Origin: Cyanoderma ruficeps
Taxonomy: Eukaryota; Chordata; Aves; Passeriformes; Timaliidae
Assembly (NCBI GenBank): GCA_008694505.1
Contig: VZDJ01000594.1
Coordinates: forward strand, 13,444,014-13,508,013
Direction of reading: 5' to 3'
Length of the DNA: 64,000 nt
The position numbers were made by a program, and so were the translations under genes. The notes under the pieces were generated by a model. That model saw nothing but the letters and a program-made list of their open reading frames with translations. It did not search any database and was not told the origin of the DNA. Numbering within the stretch: the first letter of the stretch is position 1; each line of letters opens with the position of its first letter. Below, in pieces: positions 33,401-41,200 of the stretch.

Positions 33401-36400
33401 AATATATACAGTCCACATGCAGTTCTGACTCACATAATGGACAAAAGATGGATTACACAAAATTTGCATGTGCCACTTCATGCAAATCAGCTACTGGAGT
33501 AGCCTGTATTTCCCTCATTAACCCTGAACCCATACCTCATTTCAAGCACCCAATGTGTTCTCAAGCTTACTGGCCTGGTCCATGTGGCTGAGAGCATTCT
33601 TTTCAGAAAAATATACCTTTACAAATGAACAAGGCATTTAAAATCAGAAACAACTGTTACTCACGTTGAAGAATCATTCTCTTTGGGATAATCTTCGCTC
33701 ATTTCTGAACCAGGGGGTTGTGTTCTTTTCCTCTTTTCACTGATGACACAAAAATTTGTGGTCATTCTTTCTGAAAGGTTAGTAAATGACCCTCTTTCAA
33801 GTGAACAGAATTCCTCGATGCTTCCCATGCATTTTGGACCTATCTTCTGCAACTTCCACTTTTATAGACTAAAGAGAAGCATTTGGTCTGCCCAACTCTT
33901 AAGCTGTGCTTAAAGCTCTAGTGCTAATACCAGTCAGAGGCTATAAAAGCATGTATTAATATCCTGTTAAAAGTTACAGCAAAACTAGAGGAAGATTTAC
34001 ATCCCCATCTTACGTCTCAGCATACTGAGTTCTACCCCTATAAAGAGCTGAATTTTAACAGTATCATAGTAAGAAGAAAACCCTCCTACCGATTCTCCAA
34101 CAAGCCTGTCCTGTGAGGGACTGATGATGCAGGAGATGCTGAAATGTTCACCCTGTTGCTTGGTGTTCCAGCTCCAGCAGAATTCTTAATAGAGCCTCTC
34201 GCTGGGGTACCCAGCACCTTGCGAAATGTATTTTCCTCCTTACTCTCCACAGTCACTCTTTTGGGAGGAGTCTGCAAAGCCCAAGTGGAGGGTGCCAGGG
34301 AAAAAACTCATGAGTGAAAAAACAGGACCATCTTTAGCCTAATCTATGATTTCCACCACTTTTTATTTGCTACGGTGTAGCATCAGAAGTGGAGATAGGC
34401 TACTTGTAACAGAGTTTAAATACCAAAGACATAGGTAAAATTTAACTGAGTCATACTAGTAGTAAAAATGAAACTACCACAGTAACCACTTTCCCTTCTC
34501 ATTTTCCAAGGCTAAGTCAGTTGAATTTAAGTTTTTAAAATCTCCTTTACAAGCCATGACATTAAAAAACCCGAGGCATGATTCCTAACTATCCCCAGAT
34601 CAATCCTGGGTGGTATTAAACTAAAAATATTTAAAAGTTGTACTAAAACCCATATAATTAAAACAGTGCCATGACCACCTTGGGCCAAACAAGCCCTATA
34701 TGTGATGCAAAGGAAAGAGGTAAACTGGTTGACTAAGGAATGTTGGTCAATTTTAGACTTGAAAACTGAACATGTTTAATCTCACCACTGTATACAAAGC
34801 CTCAAGTTTTTACAGTGAGATTGCCTTTAAGTAACATGTAGAATTTGTTTTGGGACAATGTCAGAAATAGTCTCCCTCAGGGCAGTAATACAATTATATT
34901 CACAGAGATAACATAGTAAATTAAAGCCAGCAGATGAACCATGAAATCTGGGGAGAAAAAGAACAAAAATATTTTGAAGGAAAACAACTTCTGGGGAAAA
35001 GTCTGTGAAACTGACGCAAAAACGTGAGCAGAATGACACAAATTCAGTAACTTCATTCTGATACAAACCTGCATCAGCTGTTTTTCAATGTACACGTTTG
35101 GCTCAAGTCTGCTAAACTCATTAAGAACTATGCTGACTAACACATGGTCACACACGTAAGGTGTTCAGCATAAAACAAAGAGAGATTCAGAAATATGTGA
35201 GAAGAAAGTCTCAGTCGAGTACTTCCCTTCTATTTCCACTTCTTCTCTGCCTAAAAGCTCATAGGTGAAGAACATAGTCTGACCTCCCTAGCCAGACAGT
35301 GACCTTTCCTACTCATACAGAAGATGTCTCCTCATCAGATACAGCATTGCCAACCTCCCCATGCCCATCTATTCCAAGCTCTCTCGAATATGAACACTTT
35401 GGATGTAAAGTATTTACAAGTGCTATGATAACATACAGTAAGAGAATGAGAGGAAGAGAAGAACAGAATAAAATTAGAGAGGAAAATTTTGAATGATTTA
35501 ACAAACCTGGTTCTCTATGTAAGAGAATTGCCTGTTAGCTTCCTTCTGCGTGGCCCTGCTGCCCAACACACCTCCAAAGCTGCCAGATCCTTGTGAGGGT
35601 TTTCCAGCTGACAGAAAAAGTACACAATATTTGATTTGACTGTCATTTAACTGACTGGGATTTTTATTTGCAAAATGTTTAGCTGGAGTTGATTTTGGAA
35701 AGGGCATGCTAGATTTCTTGCCAACAGACTACAATATTTTGAATGCATGGACATAAGCATGTGTTTATGGATATCCCTCATACTGGTCATTTAGACACTT
35801 GACAGCAAACTTACTATCCTTAAAAAGAACAAAATTAAGTAAGTAAAATAAAAAACTAAGACTGTGCACAAGTGATTAACAGACAATCTTTCAAATACCA
35901 ACACACAGTGTAAACAAATCCCGTATGTTAATCTTTGATTATTGTCAAGCATGAGAAAGGTATAAAACAAAAATGGGGCTCAAGGCCAGAAAAAAACATG
36001 TACAGAAGTGCAAAGAAAGCCAGGAACACAAGGAGGACAAAATGTGCTGAAGATGTGTGCTGGTTTTGGCTAGAGCAGAATTAATTTTCTTCTCAGTAGC
36101 GACAGTAGGGCTATGTTTTGGATTTGTGCTGGAAATACTGCTGATAACAAAGATGTTATAGTTATTGCTGAGCTGACCAAGAGTCAAGGCCTTTTCTGCT
36201 GCTCACATCACCCCCGAGAAAGCAGGGGGTGCACAGAAAGCCAGGAGGGGGCACAGACAGGACAGCTGACCCCAGCTGACCACAGGGATATCTCACACCA
36301 CGCAGCATCACCTCAGTGTACAAAGCTGGGGAAGAAGTAAGGGAGGCACAGTGATGGTGCTTGTCTTCTCAAGTCACTATTACATGTGATAGAGTCCTGC

Positions 36401-39400
36401 TTTTTTGGAGATGGCTGAACACCTGCCTGCCCACAGGGAGTGGTGAATGAATACCTCATTTGCTTTGCTTGCATGCACAGCTCTTGCTTTACTTACTAAA
36501 CTGTTTTGTCTCTACCCACAAGTTTCCTCATTTTCACTTCCCTTGCTGTCTTCCCAACCCCACTGGGAAGAGTGAGTGAGCAGATGCTTGGTGCTTAGTT
36601 GTTGCTTGATATGGTTAAACCATGATAAAATGGGAAAAAGGAAACACAACACCTCTCCACAATGTTATAACATGGTTTACAACAATTGCACTTACCAGTA
36701 TGAACCCTGTCTTGATGGACTGCATCCAAATACATCCGCATTTCATTTGCATCTTTAAATGGTACCTTATCAATCGTCAGAAAGCTGGTATCCTTCAGTG
36801 TCAGCATCAGGCAGCACAGTTTTCTGCCATTTGGTCTTAAGGTCACAGTTTTAATGTTATGGCTTAACTGAAAACAAGAAAGTGACTATAAGCATAAATC
36901 CAACTTTAAAAGGCCAAAAGACTTGCAAATTCAAACAAAATATTTCAAATTGACAGGATAAGAGAAACTCACACCAAAATACTTCTCCTGGCTCCACTTC
37001 AAGGAAACATTAAACTTCATAAAATGAATACAATCTGTGACCTTGGCATCTGACAGAACTGTGAGGACAGTATCACTATTGCTCAACAGTGTCTAGAGTC
37101 CTGGACAAGCTTTCTGAACCTTGCTTTCCTAATGAGTGTGACATTTGTAAATGTAACGGAAAAACAACTTTCTGAAGTCCCATTTAGTGAAAACTTCCAT
37201 ATAAAGTAGGAAATACAATTTAAGATGGGAAAGTTTCAAGTATTAAACACAAATGTCTCACTTCACAATTTGCTTCCAAAGAAGAAAGATTTGAAATGGC
37301 TTAAAAAATCTGCTGAGGGAGTAAGCCAGTAAGAAACATGCTTAGTCTGTATGCAACATCGTAACGATTAAGTGGTGTCAAAACTTTTGGTGTTATGGTT
37401 GAGCACAAGAATAATTTTAAGAAGACTTTGTGCTCCCTAATGATGCCCCTGCTACTTTATAATAACCTTACTTGTTAATTCATGCTAAGTCACCTACAAA
37501 AACTGGCTGTTGGGTAAAGGTTCTACTACTCATGTAGGTTGAGGATACCTCAAAAAGACTGAGATAGTACAAGACATTCCATGTCCACCAACGAGATTTC
37601 TTTTTTTCCATTATGATCTCTAGTTTCTTGGTAAACCAATATAGACACAACAGCAGCTTGTAAGAGGGACTGGAAAACCACCTTGATCAGAAACTAAGGG
37701 TTTGCTTTTATAGGAACATTACACTTCTAAAACACTTTGTGTTCAATCCTTGTATTTTGAGTTTGCAGGTTTTTTTGTGGGCTATTGGGATTTTTTTTTA
37801 ATATGTGCTCAAAATATTTTCAAAGACATAAGAATTGAATAATGGACTCCAAGTTTTTCATGATCTTTTAAAACACTGAGCCCAGTGCAAAGTGATTACA
37901 ATTACTTCACCATCTCAGTGCAAAACATCTCATTTGAACTCAAAATGCTGTCAGAAGACTCCATCCATACTCTTCATGCACCTGTTAGGACCCAGTCAGT
38001 GCCACAAAGTTTTGGCAGGTGCAGGGAAACAAATTCTCTTCATACCATCTAGGACAACTTAGTGAAAACTCTGAAATATCTCTAAAACATCATCTGACAG
38101 AAGAAATTTGATGACACACCAGTCACTGTAGAAAGAAACTTAATGCTGGATCCATCCAAACCTTCCATTACAGAAAAAAACAGGCAGGGAAATCACTCAC
38201 AGTCCTCTCAGAGCAGCTTGTCAAAAAAGCAAACCGGGAATGCTACTTCTAATGCAAGATCATCAGGAATTTCTCACACCTGAAGTGGCATGCCTGGGGC
38301 TGTCTCACACAAACTACCCAGCAGCACAAGCCTCCTCCTCTTCCTTTGCTGCAGTCCCAGCTGCATGGTGAGTTATCACCCCCTTCATTAGATCCTGCAT
38401 TCAGTCCTTTCCCCAAATTTCTGTGAAAACCCTCCACTGAGCTCACAAAGAGATCTGTCAAGTGCCAGAGACAGCAGACGTAAGAGGCTGGGAGCAAAAC
38501 CTGCCCCTTTAGGCCACCGTTAGCTGTTCTGTAGGCTCATCCTCCCTGTGGAAGCTCCCTTCGAGTTGCTGTCACACCACATCACCCAGCCAGGCAGAAA
38601 GGAGCGTGTGAGAACAAGCACCCAGGGAATGCATGAGGGGAAGACAAGACTGCTCTCCTCAGGAGCAACATGGTCCAACAGTGGATTAAACCAAACCTGC
38701 AGCCACAGCAGCACACTTGAGAAGGCAGAAACTCTTTTCAAGTCTACAGTAACACAGGTGGGAACAATCCACAGCTAACAATCTCCTCACCACCTTGATT
38801 TCGAGGCAACACCACCTCCCAGATTCTTTGCTGAGACTTCAGCACACTAAGGCAGCAAAAACCTAACCTTTCAAATAGAAATGAACGTTTTTTCATAGTA
38901 TCTGCACACAGAAATAAATGGCTCAGCAAACAGACTGGTGAACATTAGTGATGAAAAACAACAGTGGCATGAAAAAGCAGAAGCCAACATCTAGATCACT
39001 TTAGACTGTTACAGAGTTGCTAAATAAGATGGGATTTTTTTTCTTCCAACTGCTCTTGTATCGTTTACATATTTTTAAAACAGGTATGCATTTCTTACAG
39101 AAAAAGCACTCTCCTTTTGATTTGGGGCATTTTGCACAAAATCTACAGAGACTGACCTGAAAACAACTATAGAACGAGAAAAATTTGGGCTGAATATTTC
39201 AAGAGAATCTTTAACAACAATCTGCATCTACATTTAAAACCTAAACCTGTAACAACTAACATTTAGCAAAGTCTTGGAAAAGGCTACAGGTGTGTTAACA
39301 CCATCACATTCAGGTGGGGAAACAGCTACTATAAAGTGGTCAGGATCTTCTCTAGAGAATGCAAATGTACCAGTAACAGAAAGGTTACAGGTTCCAAAAA

Positions 39401-39842
39401 TCCAAAACGTGAGCCATGATGCTCTATACTTCAGTAACTTTTCTCTGCTTTTTTGGTTCTTCCCATTCAATTGTATCTCAACGTCAACCTTGGTAGACCC
39501 TTTAACAATACGTGTAAATAATTTACTGGAGAATAATACAAAGGGATTAGTGTTCAGGAAATGAGGAACAAGAAACAGTGACAGAGGGAAGTCTGCGGGA
39601 CACTTAATAGCCTTGAAGAGGACAGCTGTTCACAAGAGAGCACAATCCATGCACTGTTAAAACAAAAGCCTTAATGTCTGGCATACCTGAAACGTTGTTG
39701 GAATTCCTCCAACATTGTAGTGAACTACTAGATTCACTTTGTTGTCCTTCTCCACAATTTCAAAGCTCCCTTCTTTCCATTTCGTAATCCCAGTCTGCAT
39801 GCTGCGCATCCGGACAGGTCCGTGCACCTTTAACAGAGCCAT
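9405..39842 (-). CDS. USP37: Ubiquitin carboxyl-terminal hydrolase 37, complete (23 coding exons)
   Basis: USP37 is a nuclear deubiquitinase that stabilises cyclin A and other substrates at G1/S and in replication. Exons 5' to 3': 39842-39687, 36867-36696, 35607-35507, 34271-34090, 33739-33665, 33142-33045, 31639-31555, 30651-30490, 30042-29911, 28168-28045, 27796-27591, 26475-26358, 25109-25030, 24523-24359, 22900-22835, 21910-21760, 17976-17724, 15761-15595, 13769-13709, 11583-11468, 10638-10569, 10221-10083, 9492-9405. All are GT-AG with consistent phase: 988 residues against 979 in human. Order of elements: PH-like domain (1-~125), KEN box (223-225), catalytic Cys352 in GNTCYMNA, zinc-finger-type CxxC pairs (CKMC, CEKC), three UIMs (~714-733, 816-835, 838-857), His915 in GHYISD, and YND at 931-933. 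All key catalytic residues are present. Confidence 0.97.
10083..10221 (-). CDS. USP37: USP37 catalytic His-box exon
   Basis: It encodes GHYISDVYDIKKQSWFTYND and the strand ending DRDRSGYIFFYMHK. His915 of GHY is the general base of the USP catalytic site; Asn932/Asp933 provide the third residue. The donor is GTAGGT, whose first bases also spell an in-frame TAG. The acceptor at 10222-10223 lies immediately beside a CR1 element. Confidence 0.95.
10222..10405 (-). mobile_element. CR1 LINE 3' fragment, sense to USP37
   Basis: The plus strand shows the reverse complement of a CR1 3' end, with the diagnostic AGAATGGTTTGGGTTGGAAG followed by the TGCCATGGGCAGGGACACC and CACAACTTCTCTG blocks. On the minus strand the element ends in degenerate octamers of the ATTCTRTG type (ATTCTGTG, GTTCTGTT). 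The 5' truncation, at about 10405, is typical. The 3' tail abuts the acceptor of the USP37 exon at 10083-10221. Confidence 0.88.
10569..11583 (-). CDS. USP37: Two USP37 exons linking the UIM region to the His box
   Basis: Exon 11583-11468 encodes an acidic segment with GSDEDSGNEDVLDMEY and EAEAEELKRNAE. Exon 10638-10569 encodes TGELPHSYRLISIVSHIG and the serine run before GHY. Both are phase-consistent (116 and 70 bp). They form the start of the second catalytic half of the USP fold, after the UIM insertion. Confidence 0.93.
13709..15761 (-). CDS. USP37: USP37 exons with UIM2 and UIM3
   Basis: Exon 15761-15595 (167 bp) carries a second KEN motif (DENKENKTPEG, residues about 788-798) and UIM2, EEQELQQALAQSLQEQ. 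Exon 13769-13709 (61 bp) carries most of UIM3, KEDDDLKRATELSLQ, which is completed in the next exon. Ubiquitin-interacting motifs are short helices with a central Ala and a distal Ser, both visible here. In the family they help USP37 act on ubiquitin chains. Confidence 0.95.
17724..17976 (-). CDS. USP37: USP37 exon with UIM1
   Basis: This 253-bp exon encodes MSEDELLAAVLEISKREA, the first ubiquitin-interacting motif (acidic patch, central Ala, distal Ser), followed by an acidic, Ser/Pro-rich linker (KPTSSPDTGFGDDEIQELP). It begins in phase 0 after a CTAG acceptor. Its first residues (GSKRSKMEGDKPELG) are diverged from the mammalian form. Confidence 0.94.
20090..20900 (-). mobile_element. Old, degraded CR1-like LINE relic in a USP37 intron
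   Basis: The plus strand resembles the reverse complement of the 3' region of a CR1/L3-type LINE. Blocks near 20330-20430 recall TCCTCTGGCCCCTCTCCAG ... GGATACAGAACTCCAG, and near 20660-20800 recall the ATTGTCAAGAGCATTTT ... CCTAAAAATTTAATACTCAG region. It is heavily mutated and was recognised by eye only. Boundaries are approximate. Confidence 0.5.
21760..25109 (-). CDS. USP37: USP37 exons 25109-25030, 24523-24359, 22900-22835, 21910-21760
   Basis: The exon at 25109-25030 holds the second CxxC pair (EYSCEKCNG) of the USP finger. The exon at 24523-24359 encodes VLILHLKRYSFN, the conserved USP core strand, through LPLTLGWSVHSA. The 66-bp exon at 22900-22835 and the 151-bp exon at 21910-21760 encode the linker with SDSDDEPLKRS and a Gln-rich segment leading to the UIMs. 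All phases join without interruption. Confidence 0.93.
25324..25394 (+). repeat. Two-copy 36-bp direct repeat in a USP37 intron
   Basis: The block beginning ATCTATTTGCAAGAAGACAA at 25324 is repeated at 25360 and ends at 25394; the copies match over 35 bases. This is a simple local tandem duplication inside the intron between exons 26358-26475 and 25030-25109. Confidence 0.9.
26358..28168 (-). CDS. USP37: USP37 exons of the first catalytic half (DAHEF motif, first CxxC)
   Basis: Exon 28168-28045 encodes RFAHLLAKKD to the FSGYMQN end. Exon 27796-27591 begins with DAHEFLSQCLDQLKEDMEK, the conserved USP motif after the Cys box, and ends in SIICKM. Exon 26475-26358 continues CGETVTKREQFNDLSIDLP, completing the CKMC pair that binds zinc in many USP fingers. 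The human protein has CKAC at the same place. Confidence 0.95.
29911..30042 (-). CDS. USP37: USP37 catalytic Cys-box exon
   Basis: It encodes FSNLGNTCYMNAILQSLF; Cys352 is the nucleophile (position 350 in human). The exon continues with FANDLLKQGIPWKKIP. The minus-strand acceptor is preceded by an uninterrupted run of T residues (A run on plus at 30045-30060), an unusually strong polypyrimidine tract. Confidence 0.97.
30241..30267. repeat. (TG)n(TA)n microsatellite
   Basis: A short TG run passes into a TA run inside the USP37 intron upstream of the Cys-box exon. Confidence 0.9.
30490..36867 (-). CDS. USP37: USP37 exons of the regulatory N-terminal region (KEN box and basic linker)
   Basis: Exons 36867-36696, 35607-35507, 34271-34090, 33739-33665, 33142-33045, 31639-31555 and 30651-30490. 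The first completes the PH-like domain (LRPNGRKL to LDAVHQDRVHT). Exon 33739-33665 contains EDYPKENDSS with the KEN box at residues 223-225; in human this position is used by APC/C-CDH1. The remainder is Ser/Lys-rich and probably disordered, ending in NKPRVPLST and the Gln-rich segment before the catalytic domain. Confidence 0.94.
36056..36627 (+). mobile_element. Solo LTR of an avian endogenous retrovirus (ERVL-like), antisense in USP37
   Basis: It begins TGTGCTGGTTTTGGC and ends GGTTAAACCATGATA. Start and end are nearly inverted, as in LTRs. A 5-bp target duplication with one mismatch flanks it (AGATG at 36051-36055, AAATG at 36628-36632). The interior carries blocks I know from avian ERVL LTRs (GGGGGCACAGACAGGACAGC, ACTGGGAAGAGTGAGTGAGC, TGGTGCTTAGTTG). 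No gag, pol or env is present, so it is a solo LTR. It lies 68 bp beyond the donor of the USP37 exon at 36696-36867. Confidence 0.85.
36868..39686 (-). other. USP37: USP37 intron after the first coding exon
   Basis: A 2.8-kb intron splits the PH-like domain in phase 0 (FQ, then LSHNIKTV). Nothing beyond ordinary AT-rich intron sequence was recognised. Confidence 0.5.
39687..39842 (-). CDS. USP37: USP37 first coding exon (start codon, PH-like domain)
   Basis: It encodes MALLKVHGPVRMRSMQTG through VVHYNVGGIPTTFQ, matching the N-terminus of mammalian USP37. The ATG at 39842-39840 has A at -3 and G at +4. The exon continues upstream as 5' UTR to about 39894, where a TTTTTAACAG acceptor shows that at least one non-coding exon precedes it in the CpG island. 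Confidence 0.95.
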
Positions 39843-40229
39843 GCTTTCTCACAGAAAAGAGCTAACAAGAGTAAATGTGCTCCACCTTAAAAACCTGTTA
39901 AAAAGGAGAAACGTGTAACTTGGCAGGCCAAATAATGGCTAAAGGAAAAGAGAAGCATGGCTTGAACTTTCCATAGAAGTTTAGTAGAATCGTTTTTAAA
40001 CACGGTGAGGAAGAGTTGGACAGCAGTGAAGGAAACTTAAATTAATAAAATCTCTCCCAGTATGAACAGCAGTGCATTACTGCTGAAAGGTGAGCCGACA
40101 AATTCCAGAGACAGAAGTCCTCAAAACCCCTTAACTTCAACGGATCTAAAAAAAAGTAAAAAAAAAAGTGCCCGAGGAAAGCCAGTATGAGATGGGAACC
40201 AAAGTTCTGGAGGAAGCCTAAGAAAGAAA

Positions 40230-41200
40230 ACGATCTGTTCCGACGGCGCGGGACCCGCGGCCACCTGGCAGGGCCCGGACGAGGGTCTCCGGCTTCTCCC
40301 GTTGCTCTCCACCCGGGAAAGCCACGGGGCCCGGGGGCGAGAGGCACAGCCCTAAAGGTTCCGGAAAGCACAGCGAAGCGTATTCCCGATAAAAAGCAGA
40401 AGGAATGAATGGAGCGGCCGCTACGCGCAGCCCAGGAGGCGCTGCCGGGGAGGTTTCCCCAGGCATCCCGCGCTCAGGCGCCGCCGCTCCCAGCCCGGCC
40501 TGGGGTTGGTCCCGCTCTTCCCAGGCCTGGCCCGGCTCCCCTTCCGCCACTCACCCATACAGGCACACGGAGACCACGGGAGCGCCGCCCGCCCCGGGCC
40601 GGGCCGCTCTGAGGGCAGGCGGCCGGCGCGCGGCGGTCGGGGCACGCGGCCGGCGGGAGCGGGTTGGAGTCGGTAGCGGCGAGCCCCGGTACCTGCGTTC
40701 CAGCGCGTCCCGGCGCGTCCCGCGGGGGACGGGGCGAGGCCCGGGTGGGGGCGGGGGAAGGGGGCGGCGGCGGATGGCGGGAACCGGCCACAGCAGCGCG
40801 AGACAGCGCGCGACGCGCGCCCGCTCACGTCAACGCGGCAGCGCCTTCCCGGCGCGCCCCGCGCGCGCCCGCTCCGCGCGCAGGCGCCGGCGCCGAGCCG
40901 GCCCCGCCCGGCCCCGTCCCGGCGTCCCCCGCGCGGCGGGTGAGAGGTCGCGGCGGCGCCGAGTCCATGGCGGCAGCGGCGGTGACGGCGGCTTGAGGCG
41001 GCACCGGCTCCGTTCCCACCCTCCCACCATGCACAGCCTGGCCACGACCGCGGTGAGCGCCCGCCTCCGCGCTCTGCCGGGCGGCGACGGGACGGCGCTG
41101 CGGATGGGGCCCCGTTGCGCGGGCCGGGCGGGGAGCGGGAGCGCGGCCGCTTGCGGCTGCCGGGGGAACTTGAGGCCGCGGGGTGGCGGAGCCCCGGTGA
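40230..41200. promoter_or_regulatory. CpG island, bidirectional promoter of USP37 (-) and CNOT9 (+)
   Basis: The sequence is very GC- and CpG-rich, in contrast to the AT-rich introns on both sides, and lies between the 5' ends of two divergent housekeeping genes. Minus-strand donors for a non-coding USP37 exon are visible (CGCAG|GTACCG, exon end 40693; alternative TATGG|GTGAGT, exon end 40555). A CRE-like half site ACGTCA lies at 40828-40833, and an NRF1-like GCGCAGGCGCC near 40878. There is no TATA box. Transcription start sites are not determined. Confidence 0.8.
40967..40996 (+). CDS. Nine-codon upstream ORF ahead of CNOT9
   Basis: ATG at 40967 opens a frame encoding MAAAAVTAA and stops at TGA 40994-40996, 32 bases before the CNOT9 start and in a different frame. 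It has G at +4 but T at -3, so initiation would be weak. Whether it is transcribed depends on the CNOT9 start site. Confidence 0.4.
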   Translation: MAAAAVTAA

